This document shows positions 9,068 to 17,667 of a stretch of DNA of 64,000 nt, one piece after another (positions within the stretch are counted from its first letter, which is position 1; every line of letters begins with the position of its first letter). The DNA comes from Streptomyces albus subsp. chlorinus. Its GTDB lineage: Bacteria > Actinomycetota > Actinomycetes > Streptomycetales > Streptomycetaceae. The translations under genes were made by a program, and so were the position numbers. The notes beneath the pieces are model-generated. The model was not told the origin of the DNA, ran no database searches, and saw only the letters and a program-made list of their open reading frames with translations. The stretch covers positions 3,030,012-3,094,011 of the forward strand of contig NZ_VJOK01000001.1 in NCBI RefSeq assembly GCF_013302895.1, in the 5' to 3' direction.

Positions 9068-9994
9068 ATGTCCAGCTCAGCGACCCCCGACCCGACACCG
9101 AACCCCCCGGCGGGCCCCGGGGCGGACTCCCCGGGGAGTGCCGCCGCGACGCACGCCGCGAAGGCTCGGGCGGCGCAGGCACCCCCGCCGCCGCCCGAGC
9201 CGCTCGCGTATCCGGTCGCCGACTCCCACACCCACCTGGACATGCAGGAGCCGTCCGTGGCCGACGCGCTGGCGGCGGCGTCCGCGGTCGGCGTGACGAC
9301 CCTCATCCAGGTCGGCTGCGATCTGGAGCGCTCCCGGTGGGCCGCCGAGACGGCCGCCGCGCACGAGAACGTGTGGGCCGCCGTCGCGCTGCACCCCAAC
9401 GAGGCGCCCAGGCTGGCCGCCGAGGGCGGGGACGCGCTGCTGGACAAGGCGCTGGCGGGCATCGAGGAGCTGGCCGCGCTCCCCCAGGTGCTGGCCGTGG
9501 GCGAGACGGGGCTGGACTACTTCCGTACGGGCCCGGAGGGTGTCGCGGCGCAGCAGCGCTCCTTCCGCGCGCACATCGAGATGGCCAAGCGGCTGGACGC
9601 GGCCCTGGTCATCCACGACCGGGAGGCCCACGCGGACGTGCTGCGCATCCTCGACGAGGAGGGCGCCCCCGAGCGGACCGTCTTCCACTGCTTCTCCGGC
9701 GACGCCGAGATGGCCCGGGTGTGCGCGGACAAGGGCTACTTCATGTCGTTCGCGGGGAACGTCACCTTCAAGAACGCGCAGCCGCTGCGGGACGCGCTCG
9801 CCGTGGCGCCGCCCGAACTGCTGCTGGTGGAGACGGACGCCCCGTTCCTGACCCCCGCGCCCTACCGGGGCCGCCCGGGCGCCCCGTATCTGATTCCGCT
9901 CACCCTGCGCGCCATGTCCCGGACGAAGGGCATGCCGGAGGAGACGCTGGCCCGGCACGTGGCCGCGAACACGGCGCGCGCCTTCGGGTACTGA
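9068..9994 (+). CDS. tatD: TatD family metal-dependent hydrolase
   Basis: TIM-barrel metallohydrolase with all TatD metal-binding signatures: SHTHLDM, GETGLDYFR, IHDREAHADV, FHCFSGDAEMA and VETDAPFLTP. TatD proteins are 3'-5' DNA/RNA exonucleases linked to DNA repair and 3' processing. A Pro/Ala-rich N-terminal extension of about 45 residues precedes the domain. The start is the first ATG in frame. An 18-base sequence at the stop codon is duplicated just downstream. The next gene is rsmA, without the resuscitation-promoting-factor gene often seen at this position. Confidence 0.92.
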   Translation: MSSSATPDPTPNPPAGPGADSPGSAAATHAAKARAAQAPPPPPEPLAYPVADSHTHLDMQEPSVADALAAASAVGVTTLIQVGCDLERSRWAAETAAAHENVWAAVALHPNEAPRLAAEGGDALLDKALAGIEELAALPQVLAVGETGLDYFRTGPEGVAAQQRSFRAHIEMAKRLDAALVIHDREAHADVLRILDEEGAPERTVFHCFSGDAEMARVCADKGYFMSFAGNVTFKNAQPLRDALAVAPPELLLVETDAPFLTPAPYRGRPGAPYLIPLTLRAMSRTKGMPEETLARHVAANTARAFGY

Positions 9995-10021
9995 CCGCCC
10001 CGCCCTTCGGGTACTGACCGC
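9981..10021. repeat. Tandem duplication at the tatD stop codon
   Basis: The 18 bases ending tatD (CCTTCGGGTACTGACCGC, including TGA) at 9981-9998 occur again exactly at 10004-10021, a 23-base period. It lies at the tatD-rsmA junction where an rpf gene is often found in relatives. Confidence 0.9.
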
Positions 10022-10120
10022 TCCGCGCGCACGCCGGGGTGCCGCACGGCGCACGCGCGGCCTTCCCCGGGCCTTCGCCCGGCGTCCGGGCGAGCCGGTG
10101 CGCGCCCGTAAACTGGCCCG

Positions 10121-11065
10121 GTGAGCGCAGCCCCTTCCGATCCGTCCGCCACCCCGTCCGACGCCGTGTCCGACGCGCTGGGCGGCGACGCGCTGCTCGG
10201 CCCCGCCGACGTGCGTCAGCTGGCGGACGCGCTGGGGGTGCGCCCCACCAAGCAGCGCGGCCAGAACTTCGTCATCGACCCCAACACGGTGCGCCGCATC
10301 GTGCGCACCGCCGAGGTGCGGCCCGACGACACGGTGCTGGAGATCGGGCCGGGGCTCGGCTCCCTCACGCTGGCGCTGCTCGCCGCGGCACGGCACGTGA
10401 CCGCCGTCGAGATCGACGACACGCTGGCCGCCGCCCTGCCCGCCACCGTCCGGGCCCGGCTGCCCGAGCGGGAGGAGCACTTCTCCCTCGTGCACGAGGA
10501 CGCCCTGCGGGTGAGCGAGCTGCCCGGCCCCGCGCCGACCGCGCTGGTCGCCAACCTCCCCTACAACGTGGCCGTCCCCGTGCTGCTGCACCTGCTGGCG
10601 ACATTCCCCGGCATCCGGCGCACGCTGGTGATGGTGCAGTCCGAGGTCGCCGACCGGCTGGCCGCAGCGCCGGGCTCCAAGGTGTACGGGGTGCCCTCGG
10701 TCAAGGCCGCCTGGTACTGCGAGGTCAAGCGGGCCGGGGCCATCGGGCGGAACGTCTTCTGGCCGGCGCCCAACGTCGACTCCGGACTGGTCTCCCTCGT
10801 CCGGCGCCCCCGCCCGCCCGCCACCAGCGCCCGCCGCGAGGAGGTGTTCGCCGTCGTGGACGCGGCCTTCGCCCAGCGCCGCAAGACGCTGCGGGCCGCC
10901 CTCGCCGGCTGGGCCGGTTCGGGCGCCGCCGCGGAGGCGGCACTTCGCGCCGCCGGGGTGTCCCCGCAGGCGCGCGGGGAGTCGCTGACCGTCGAGGAGT
11001 TCGCCGCCATCGCCGAACACGGTCCCCAGTCCGTGCAGCACCCAGTCGAGGAGCACCCCGCGTGA
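10121..11065 (+). CDS. rsmA: 16S rRNA dimethyladenosine transferase
   Basis: 314-residue KsgA/RsmA enzyme that dimethylates A1518 and A1519 of 16S rRNA. Visible signatures are [12 protein letters not shown] near the N-terminus, the SAM site [11 protein letters not shown], the acidic [11 protein letters not shown], and the catalytic [11 protein letters not shown] motif. The GTG start lies about 31 bases beyond a GC-rich stretch with no clear Shine-Dalgarno site. Its stop overlaps the ispE start by four bases (GTGA), so the two genes are coupled, as is typical in actinobacteria. Confidence 0.95.
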   Translation: MSAAPSDPSATPSDAVSDALGGDALLGPADVRQLADALGVRPTKQRGQNFVIDPNTVRRIVRTAEVRPDDTVLEIGPGLGSLTLALLAAARHVTAVEIDDTLAAALPATVRARLPEREEHFSLVHEDALRVSELPGPAPTALVANLPYNVAVPVLLHLLATFPGIRRTLVMVQSEVADRLAAAPGSKVYGVPSVKAAWYCEVKRAGAIGRNVFWPAPNVDSGLVSLVRRPRPPATSARREEVFAVVDAAFAQRRKTLRAALAGWAGSGAAAEAALRAAGVSPQARGESLTVEEFAAIAEHGPQSVQHPVEEHPA

Positions 11066-12003
11066 CCCAGTCAGCCGCCGCCCCCGCCGGGACGGTCACC
11101 GTGCGCGTCCCGGCCAAGGTCAACGTCCAGCTGTCGGTCGGCGGACTGCGCCCCGACGGCTTCCACGGACTGGCCAACGTCTTCCTCGCCGTGGGCCTCC
11201 ACGACTCGGTCAGCGCCACCCGCGCCGACTCGCCCCGGCTGACCGTCTCGGGCCCGGACGCGGCACTCGTCCCGCAGGACCGCACCAACCTGGCGGCCCG
11301 CGCCGCCCGGCTGCTGGCCCAGCGGCACGGCATCGAGCCGGATGTGCACCTGCACATCGCCAAGGACATCCCCGTCGCGGGCGGCATGGCGGGCGGCAGC
11401 GCGGACGCGGCGGGCGCCCTGCTGGCGTGCGACCGGCTGTGGGGCCTGAACACCCCGTACGAGGAACTCCTCGCGCTCTGCGGCGAGCTGGGCTCCGACG
11501 TGCCGTTCAGCCTCGCGGGCGGCGCCGCGCTCGGCCAGGGGCGGGGCGAGGTGCTCACCCCCCTGGAGGTCGGCGGCACCTTCCACTGGGTGTTCGCCGT
11601 CGCGGAGGGCGGGCTGTCCACCCCCGACGTCTACCGCGAGTGCGACCGGCTGCGCGAGGCGGAGGGCACCGGCTCCTCGGTCACCGACGTGCCCGAACCG
11701 GCCGCCGACGAGGCCCTGCTGGCGGCGCTGCGCGCCGGTGACGCGCAGGCGCTGGCCGCGGCCCTGCACAACGACCTCCAGCCCGCGGCGCTCTCCCTGC
11801 GCCCCTCGCTGCGCGAGACGCTGGCCGCGGGGCGCGAGGCGGGTGCCCTGGCCGCGCTGGTCTCCGGCTCGGGCCCCACCTGCGCGTTCCTGACGGCGGA
11901 CGCCGACTCCGCGGCCCGTACGGCGCACACCCTGACGGCCTCCGGCACCTGCCGCACCGCCCGCGCCACCACCGCCCCGGCCCCCGGCGCCACGGTGGTG
12001 TGA
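11062..12003 (+). CDS. ispE: 4-diphosphocytidyl-2-C-methyl-D-erythritol kinase
   Basis: GHMP kinase of 313 residues acting in the MEP isoprenoid pathway; it phosphorylates CDP-methylerythritol. Motifs are [20 protein letters not shown] at the N-terminus, the ATP-binding [17 protein letters not shown], and [11 protein letters not shown] near the C-terminus. The GTG start overlaps the rsmA stop. The gene ends convergently with a serine-hydrolase gene. Confidence 0.95.
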   Translation: MTQSAAAPAGTVTVRVPAKVNVQLSVGGLRPDGFHGLANVFLAVGLHDSVSATRADSPRLTVSGPDAALVPQDRTNLAARAARLLAQRHGIEPDVHLHIAKDIPVAGGMAGGSADAAGALLACDRLWGLNTPYEELLALCGELGSDVPFSLAGGAALGQGRGEVLTPLEVGGTFHWVFAVAEGGLSTPDVYRECDRLREAEGTGSSVTDVPEPAADEALLAALRAGDAQALAAALHNDLQPAALSLRPSLRETLAAGREAGALAALVSGSGPTCAFLTADADSAARTAHTLTASGTCRTARATTAPAPGATVV

Positions 12004-12022
12004 CGGGGCCACGGCGATGGCG

Positions 12023-12041
12023 CCGGCACGGCGTGTGCCGG
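12023..12041. terminator. Probable bidirectional terminator hairpin
   Basis: CCGGCAC and GTGCCGG form a 7-bp stem with a 5-base loop just after the ispE stop. The whole 162-base gap to the convergent hydrolase gene is filled with imperfect CGGTGTG/CCACACGG repeats that can form alternative hairpins. There is no U-tract, as is usual in streptomycetes. Confidence 0.5.
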
Positions 12042-12165
12042 GGCGGCGGCGGTGTGCCGGGGCCACACGGGCAGTGTCCCGGGGCGACACGGTGGTGTGA
12101 CAGGGCAATGGCCGGTCTGACAGTGCCCGTGTCCGGCCGGCCCCGGTCCCGGTCCCGGTTCAGGA

Positions 12166-13398
12166 TCACGTGGCGGACCCCACCGCCGCGCGCAGCGCCC
12201 GCACCAGGGACTGGGGGCGGGGGTCGCTGGTGACGGAGCGGTGGAGCGTGTTGGTCACATAGCCGAAGGACGTTCCCGTCTCGGGGTCGGCGAAACCGAG
12301 GGAGCCGCCCCGGCCGGGGTGGCCGAAGGAGCCGGGGCCCAGCATCGGGCAGGCGGAGCCGTGCAGCATGTAGCCCAGTCCGAAACGGGTGTTGATGACC
12401 AGTACGCGGTCGGGGCCGTCCGACTCCAGGGAGCGGGCCTGCGTGAGGGTCGCCGGGGTGAACAGCCGGCGCCGGCCCTCCAGCGGGCCCAGCAGCGCGG
12501 CGTAGAACGCGGACAGGGAGCGGGCGGTGGCGATGCCGTTCGCGGCGGGCAGCTCGGCCGCGCGGTAGGCCGGATCGTTCTCGTCGGGCCGGGGCGTGAT
12601 GGCGTCGAAGGCGCGGCGGGTGAGCGAGCGCGGATCGGCGTAGGCATCGGTCACCGACCGCTTGGGACGGGTACGCAGCGCGCCGGGCACCGCCTCGGGG
12701 GCGGGCAGTTCGGCGACCCGGGCCACCCGGCCCGAGGCGGCCACCTCGTCGGGCAGCCCGATCCACACGTCGAGGCCGAGGGGGCCGGCGATCTCGTCGG
12801 CGAACCAACGGCCCAGGCTGCGCCCGCCGCTGGCCCGCACCACCAGTTCGGCCAGCAGCCAGCCGAAGGTGTGCGCGTGGTAGCCGTGCGCCGTACCCGG
12901 CTCCCACTCGGGCGCCTGCGCGGCGAGCACGCGCGGACCGTTGCCCGGGTGCAGCGCCTCGGCGGGGGTGAGCGGCGCCGCCGGCACGGGCAGCCCCGCC
13001 CGGTGGGCGAGCAGGTGGCGGACGAGGAGGCGCTCCTTGCCCGCCGTCTTGAACTCCGGCCAGTAGGAGCCGACGGGGGCGTCCAGGTCGAGCTGGCCGC
13101 GCTGGTGCAGCAGATGCGGGACGGCGGCGGCCAGCCCCTTGGTGGCCGAGCGGACGACGACGGCCGTCTCCCGGCTCCAGGGCGGCGCCTGCGGGTCGGC
13201 CGGATCGGTGGTGCCGCCCCACAGGTCGACGACTGCGCGTCCGTCCCGGTGCACGGCCACCGCCGCGCCCTTCTCGCCGCGCTCGGCGAAGTTGCGTACG
13301 AAGGCGTCCCGGACGGGCTCGTAGCCCTCCGCCACCGTGCCGTGCACCGCCACCCGCGTGCCATGCACCGTCGCCGCTGTGTGAACGACCTCAGCCAC
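12166..13398 (-). CDS. Serine hydrolase, beta-lactamase/EstB family
   Basis: 410-residue class C-like serine hydrolase. The nucleophile motif SATK (S-x-x-K) lies at about residue 88, a tyrosine-containing YHAHTFGWL segment is at the usual second-motif position, and GHPGRGGSLGF occurs near the C-terminus. The neighbouring VVDLWGGTTDP pattern is typical of EstB-type esterases rather than resistance beta-lactamases. There is no signal peptide, so it is probably cytoplasmic. The start is the ATG at 13398. The substrate is unknown. Confidence 0.87.
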   Translation of the reverse strand: MAEVVHTAATVHGTRVAVHGTVAEGYEPVRDAFVRNFAERGEKGAAVAVHRDGRAVVDLWGGTTDPADPQAPPWSRETAVVVRSATKGLAAAVPHLLHQRGQLDLDAPVGSYWPEFKTAGKERLLVRHLLAHRAGLPVPAAPLTPAEALHPGNGPRVLAAQAPEWEPGTAHGYHAHTFGWLLAELVVRASGGRSLGRWFADEIAGPLGLDVWIGLPDEVAASGRVARVAELPAPEAVPGALRTRPKRSVTDAYADPRSLTRRAFDAITPRPDENDPAYRAAELPAANGIATARSLSAFYAALLGPLEGRRRLFTPATLTQARSLESDGPDRVLVINTRFGLGYMLHGSACPMLGPGSFGHPGRGGSLGFADPETGTSFGYVTNTLHRSVTSDPRPQSLVRALRAAVGSAT

Positions 13399-13490
13399 GT
13401 TTGATTCGCTCCTGTCGCCTTGGGGGCGCCTGTCGCCTTGGAGGCGTTTTCGTGCGCCGCGCCCCCCATGGTCCTACGCGGCCGGGAGAG

Positions 13491-14366
13491 CTAGCAGACG
13501 GGGGCGGTCACCGAGCGGGGGTCGAAGCCGAAGGGCAGCTCCAGCCGATGGGCGCGCATCAGTTCGGCGTCGGACAGCAGCTCCTGGGTGGTGCCGTCCG
13601 CCACCAGCACGCCGTCGCTGAGCACCACCGAGCGCGGGCACAGCTCCAGCGCGTAGGGCAGGTCGTGGGTGACCATCAGCACCGTCAGGTCGAGGGAGCG
13701 GATGAGGTCGGCCAGCTCGCGGCGGGCCGCCGGGTCGAGGTTGGAGGACGGCTCGTCCAGCACCAGGATCTCGGGGCGGCTCGCCAGCACCGTGGCCACG
13801 GCGACGCGGCGGCGCTGCCCGAAGGAGAGGTGGTGCGGCGCCCGGTCGGCGTGCTCGGCCATCCCGACCCGCTCCAGCGCCTCGTGGACCCGCGCCTCCA
13901 GCTCGGCGCCGCGCAGCCCCGCCGCCGCGGGCCCGAAGGCGACGTCCTCGCGGACGGTGGGCATGAACAACTGGTCGTCCGGGTCCTGGAAGACGATGCC
14001 CACCCGGCGCCGGATCTCGGCCAGGTTCGGACGGGTGGCCGGCAGCCCGGCGACGGTGACCGAGCCGGCCCCCGGCGTCAGGATGCCGTTGAGGTGCAGC
14101 ACCAGTGTGGTCTTGCCCGCGCCGTTGGGCCCGAGCAGCGCGACGCGCTGGCCGCGCGGCACCGTCAGGTCGACGCCGAACAGCGCCTGGTGGCCGTCCG
14201 GGTAGGCGTAGGCGAGACCGCGCACCTCGAGCGAGGGAGCGGCCTCCTGGGGCGCCTCGGCGCGGTGCCCGGACACCTCGGCGGGGTTTCCGGGCACCCC
14301 GGCCAGCTCTTCGGGCGCCTCTGCCGGTTCTTCGGGCACATCGGCGGTGGAGGTCACAGGGTCCAT
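13491..14366 (-). CDS. ECF transporter ATPase, nickel/cobalt (NikO/CbiO)
   Basis: ABC ATPase energising the adjacent NikMN-NikQ membrane components. Visible are Walker A GPNGAGKTT, the Q-loop GIVFQDPDDQLFMPTV, signature HHLSFGQRRRVAVA, Walker B ILVLDEPSSNLD and switch His VMVTHDL. The first 40 residues are a Pro/Glu/Ala-rich repeat (VPEEPAEAPEELAGVP) absent from typical CbiO proteins. The ATG at 14366 overlaps the permease gene by 13 bases; a GTG at 14357 giving a four-base overlap is an equally plausible start. Confidence 0.92.
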   Translation of the reverse strand: MDPVTSTADVPEEPAEAPEELAGVPGNPAEVSGHRAEAPQEAAPSLEVRGLAYAYPDGHQALFGVDLTVPRGQRVALLGPNGAGKTTLVLHLNGILTPGAGSVTVAGLPATRPNLAEIRRRVGIVFQDPDDQLFMPTVREDVAFGPAAAGLRGAELEARVHEALERVGMAEHADRAPHHLSFGQRRRVAVATVLASRPEILVLDEPSSNLDPAARRELADLIRSLDLTVLMVTHDLPYALELCPRSVVLSDGVLVADGTTQELLSDAELMRAHRLELPFGFDPRSVTAPVC

Positions 14367-15118
14367 CCCAACAGGCAGATCGCGAGGGCGGTCAGCGGCA
14401 GCAGCGCCGCGCGGGCCCACTCGGGCGGGGCGGCGGCGCCCGCACCGAGTGCGGACGGCATGGTGCCGGTGTAGCCGCGGCTGAGCATCGCCAGGTGCAC
14501 CCGTTCACCGCGCTCGTAGGAGCGGATGAACAGCGACCCGGCCGACTTGGCCAGCACCCCCCAGTGCCGCGGCCCGCGCGCCTCGAAGCCGCGCGAGAGG
14601 CGGGCGGTACGCATCCGGCGCATCTCGTCGCTGATGACGTCGGCGTAGCGCACCATGAAGGTGGCGATCTGGCACAGCAGCGGCGGCAGCCGCAGCCGCG
14701 CCAGCCCCAGCAGGAGCTGGTCCAGCCGGGTCGTCGAGGCGAGCAGCACGGAGGCGGCGACGCCGAGGGTTCCCTTGGCGAGCACGTTCCAGGCGCCCCA
14801 CAGCCCCGGCTCGGACAGCGGCACGCCCAGCACGGTGATCCGCTCCCCCTCGGCGACGAACGGCAGCAGCACGGCGAACGCCACGAACGGCACCTCGATG
14901 ACCATCCGGGTCAGCAGATGGCGCGCCCGGACGCGCGAGGCGGCGGCAACGGCCGCCAGCAGCACCCCGTACGCGCCGAACGCCCACACCGCCTCGCGCG
15001 GAGTGGCCACGACGACGAGGACGAAACAGAAGACCGCCGCCAGCTTGCACTGCGCGGGCAGCGCGTGCACGGGCGAGTGCGCGCGCTGGTAGAGCTTGTG
15101 CGCGTGTCCGCCACCCAT
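14354..15118 (-). CDS. ECF transporter T component, nickel/cobalt (NikQ/CbiQ)
   Basis: 254-residue membrane protein of the CbiQ family with about five helices and the two coupling-helix signatures around RLSRGFEARG and MLSRGYTGTM, which contact the ATPase. A His-containing N-terminus MGGGHAHKLYQRAHS is typical of the Ni/Co group. GGGAGGGG lies upstream of the ATG, and the gene begins 19 bases after NikMN ends. Confidence 0.92.
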   Translation of the reverse strand: MGGGHAHKLYQRAHSPVHALPAQCKLAAVFCFVLVVVATPREAVWAFGAYGVLLAAVAAASRVRARHLLTRMVIEVPFVAFAVLLPFVAEGERITVLGVPLSEPGLWGAWNVLAKGTLGVAASVLLASTTRLDQLLLGLARLRLPPLLCQIATFMVRYADVISDEMRRMRTARLSRGFEARGPRHWGVLAKSAGSLFIRSYERGERVHLAMLSRGYTGTMPSALGAGAAAPPEWARAALLPLTALAICLLGWTL

Positions 15119-15137
15119 CCCGGCCCCTCCCCCGCCC

Positions 15138-16691
15138 TCAGCGCTCGGGACGGCGGGAGGCGGCGCCGTCGTCCGGAGGGGCGTCCGGAGGGGCGGTCGG
15201 CGGGACGGCCGGCGGGACGGCCGAAGCGTTCGGCGCCGGTGCGGAGGTGTCGGCGGACGCGCCGTCCGTACGGGACGGAGCGGGCGGTGCGGCCGGGGCA
15301 TCCGGCGCCGGTGCTGAGGCCCTGGCGTCCGTGCCGTACGGGCGGGCGGGAGCGGCACCGACACGGTCGGCGTCGACGGGTGCGGCACCGGCGGGAGCCG
15401 CCCTGACGGGGCCGGCGACGCCGGGAGTTGTACCGGCGGCAGCCGTACCGGTGCGGTCGGTGACGCCAGGATCGGCACCGGCGCGACCGGCACCGGCGGG
15501 GCTGCCGCCGTAGGAGCCGGCGGGTGCGGAGGGAGGAGGACCCCCGTCAGCGCGTACGGCGGCAGTACTGTCCTCGTCGGCGCGCCTCCTCCGTACGGCC
15601 ATGAACACGCCCGTGCCGACTGCGAGGGTGGCGCCGGCGCCGATGATGCCCGCGAGGCCACCGGAGAGGCGGGCGTCACTGATGTCCTTGACGCCGTAGT
15701 CGGCCAGTGGGGAGTCCTTGGCGGCGTGGTCCTCCGCCTTCTTGTCGATGCCGTTGTCGGCGGCGACCTTCTCCAGACCGTCCGGGCTGGAGGAGGCGTA
15801 GAAGCTCAGCCCTCCCGCGCACAGCACGGTGACGACGAGGCCGGTGATCCACAGGGGCCGCAGGGAGCGGCGCCGGGCGGGGGCAGGGCTCCCGGAGCGG
15901 TCCCGCGGTCCGCCCCCGGGCCGCGGCCGCGATCGCGACTCCGTCTGCGGCTCCGTCTGCGGCTGCGAATGCGGGCCGGCGGGGGCCGTGAGCGGGGAGG
16001 TCCGCAGCTCCAGGCGGGGGGCCAGCCGGTCCCGTGCCGCGTACACCAGGTCGGGGCGGACGGCCACCACCGCGCCGACCGTCGCGGCGGTGATCACGGC
16101 CTCACCGACGCCGATGAGCACATGCACCCCCACCATCGCCGCGAAGACCTTGCCGAGTGCCACGTCGGTCGTGCCGCCCAGCGCGTAGACGGCGGTGAAC
16201 GCGACCGCCGCGGCCGGGACGGAGACCAGCGCGGCGACGAAGGAGGCGGCGGTCACCGCGGAGCGCCGTCGCGGCAGCACCCGCAGCAGCGCGCGGAAGA
16301 GGCCGTAGGCGACGAGGACGGTCACCACGCCCATGTCCGTGATGTTGGTGCCCAGCGCCGTCAGCCCGCCGTCCGCGAAGAGCACGCCCTGCAGCAGCAG
16401 GACGACGGAGACGCACAGCACCCCCGTGTACGGGCCGACCAGCACCGCGGCCAGCGCGCCGCCGAGCAGATGGCCGCTGGTGCCCGCGGCGACGGGGAAG
16501 TTGAGCATCTGGACGGCGAAGATGAACGCCGCCACCAGACCCGCCAGTGGCGCCGTCCGCTCCCCCGTCTCGCCCGGACCGCCGCCCAGTTCGCGCCGGG
16601 CGCCACGCAGGGAGGCGGCGACGGCCACGGCGGCGACGGCACCGGTACCGGCCGAGACGGGGGCGTTGATGAATCCATCGGGTACGTGCAT
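15138..16691 (-). CDS. ECF transporter substrate-capture subunit NikM-N fusion with long tail
   Basis: 517-residue fusion. Residues 1 to about 230 are a CbiM/NikM membrane domain whose N-terminus MHVPDGFI supplies the metal-binding site (Met1, His2). After a His/Pro/Gln spacer comes a NikN/PDGLE domain with two helices around SSPDGLEKVAADNGI. The last about 140 residues are disordered Ala/Pro/Thr-rich sequence not seen in typical members. MHVPDGF resembles the nickel type more than cobalt CbiM (usually MHIMEGF). GGGGAG precedes the ATG. A Nur-like operator overlaps the promoter, so nickel is the inferred cargo. Confidence 0.9.
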   Translation of the reverse strand: MHVPDGFINAPVSAGTGAVAAVAVAASLRGARRELGGGPGETGERTAPLAGLVAAFIFAVQMLNFPVAAGTSGHLLGGALAAVLVGPYTGVLCVSVVLLLQGVLFADGGLTALGTNITDMGVVTVLVAYGLFRALLRVLPRRRSAVTAASFVAALVSVPAAAVAFTAVYALGGTTDVALGKVFAAMVGVHVLIGVGEAVITAATVGAVVAVRPDLVYAARDRLAPRLELRTSPLTAPAGPHSQPQTEPQTESRSRPRPGGGPRDRSGSPAPARRRSLRPLWITGLVVTVLCAGGLSFYASSSPDGLEKVAADNGIDKKAEDHAAKDSPLADYGVKDISDARLSGGLAGIIGAGATLAVGTGVFMAVRRRRADEDSTAAVRADGGPPPSAPAGSYGGSPAGAGRAGADPGVTDRTGTAAAGTTPGVAGPVRAAPAGAAPVDADRVGAAPARPYGTDARASAPAPDAPAAPPAPSRTDGASADTSAPAPNASAVPPAVPPTAPPDAPPDDGAASRRPER

Positions 16692-16731
16692 GCGAGGCAC
16701 TCCCCTTCTCACGACGACCCGGAGCTTTTTG

Positions 16732-16762
16732 AGAATAGCGGTCAAATGCAAAGAGTTCGCAA
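16732..16762 (-). promoter_or_regulatory. Promoter with Nur-like nickel operator for nikMN-Q-O
   Basis: ATGCAA-AGAGT-TCGCAA at 16746-16762 matches the Nur-box pattern TTGCAA-N5-TTGCAA with one mismatch per half-site. Read on the minus strand, TTGCGA acts as -35 and TATTCT (16737-16732) as -10 with a 19-base spacer, so the box overlaps the -35 and bound repressor would block transcription. Nur is the nickel-responsive Fur-family repressor of streptomycetes. The assignment rests on pattern and position only. Confidence 0.6.
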
Positions 16763-16929
16763 GAGCGTGGACGGCATCCCCGTACATCCCGGACGTAAGG
16801 ACAGCCTGTGGCACAGCTCACCAGGGTCCTCGGGTGACTGTGCACGGTCGTCATGCGTCTGACAGGGCGAAGGGGCAACTCGGTCCGAGCGATCAGCGCA
16901 CCGGGAGTCCCCGACCCAGAGGAGCAGAT

Positions 16930-17343
16930 GTGTCCAAGGTCATCACCCGCACCGTGCAGGCCCAACTGATCACCCGGCCGCCCGCCACCCGTCCCCTGAC
17001 ACCTGCTCTGCGTTACGACACGGGCGACCCGCTGGCCGTGCGCCTCGTCTTCCCCGCCGAGATCTCCCTCGACGGGGAGGAGGTCGCCTGGGCGTTCTCC
17101 CGCGACCTCCTCGCGGAGGGCCTGCTCGGTCCGGCCGGGGAGGGAGACGTGCACATCTGTCCGTGCGGGCAGCAGCGCACAGTGATCGAGTTGCACGCCG
17201 GGGAGGGCGTGGCCGTCCTCGAGTTCCCCGCCGCCGACCTCAGGGACTTCCTGCGCCGCACCTACGAGGCGGTACCGCCCGGTGCGGAGGGTGCGCTCCT
17301 CCATCTGGAAGAGGGACTCGACGCGCTGCTGCGCGGGGTGTGA
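16930..17343 (+). CDS. ssgE: SsgA-like sporulation protein, probably SsgE
   Basis: 137-residue SALP-family protein (about the size of SsgB) with the family core LRYDTGDPLAVRLVF, the EVAWAFSRDLLAEGL helix and the C-terminal FLRRTYEAVPPGAEG. SALPs are actinomycete-specific and steer septum formation, spore-wall synthesis and spore separation. GAGGAG lies about eight bases before the GTG. I name it SsgE from its core-region neighbourhood and recollection of S. coelicolor gene order; the family call is secure, the paralogue is not. It is divergent from the nickel transporter. Confidence 0.8.
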   Translation: MSKVITRTVQAQLITRPPATRPLTPALRYDTGDPLAVRLVFPAEISLDGEEVAWAFSRDLLAEGLLGPAGEGDVHICPCGQQRTVIELHAGEGVAVLEFPAADLRDFLRRTYEAVPPGAEGALLHLEEGLDALLRGV

Positions 17344-17407
17344 CCTCTCCTGCGTACCTTCCCTGCCGTGACACCTCCCTGCCGCCGCCTGCCCGGACGG
17401 TGACCAT

Positions 17408-17445
17408 GCGGACAGTGCTCACGCGGGCGGACAGTGCTCATGCGG
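17408..17445. repeat. 19-base tandem duplication downstream of ssgE
   Basis: GCGGACAGTGCTCACGCGG at 17408-17426 is followed directly by the same 19 bases with one C-to-T change at 17427-17445. It is non-coding, lying between ssgE and its terminator. Confidence 0.85.
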
Positions 17446-17496
17446 GCGGTACCCGGGGAGACGGTGCCCGTGCGGACGGGGCAGACGAAAAAGCAG

Positions 17497-17546
17497 ACGG
17501 GAAAGGGGGTCTCTCCGGCAGCTGCCGGAGAGACCCCCTTTCCCGT
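17497..17546. terminator. Strong bidirectional terminator, 24-bp perfect stem
   Basis: Arms 17497-17520 and 17523-17546 are perfect inverted complements around a two-base centre; the outer part is ACGGGAAAGGGGG and its complement, the inner part CTCTCCGGCA. It lies between the convergent ssgE and MMPL genes. The following 60 bases contain several GGTGCTTG repeats and then about 60 bases lead to the MMPL stop. Confidence 0.85.
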
Positions 17547-17667
17547 TGGTGCTTGGGCTTGCTTGGGCTTGGTGCTTGATGCTTGGCCCTCGGTGCTTGA
17601 TGCCCGTTGCGGAGGCTGCCGGGGGCAGCCGGCGCGCCCGGGGATGCGCGCACCCCCGGGCGCTCCC

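Noticed and set aside
16692..16929. Cobalamin riboswitch before the nickel/cobalt transporter
   Set aside because: No B12-box-like GCCACTG element or expected stems; the Nur-like dyad explains regulation better.
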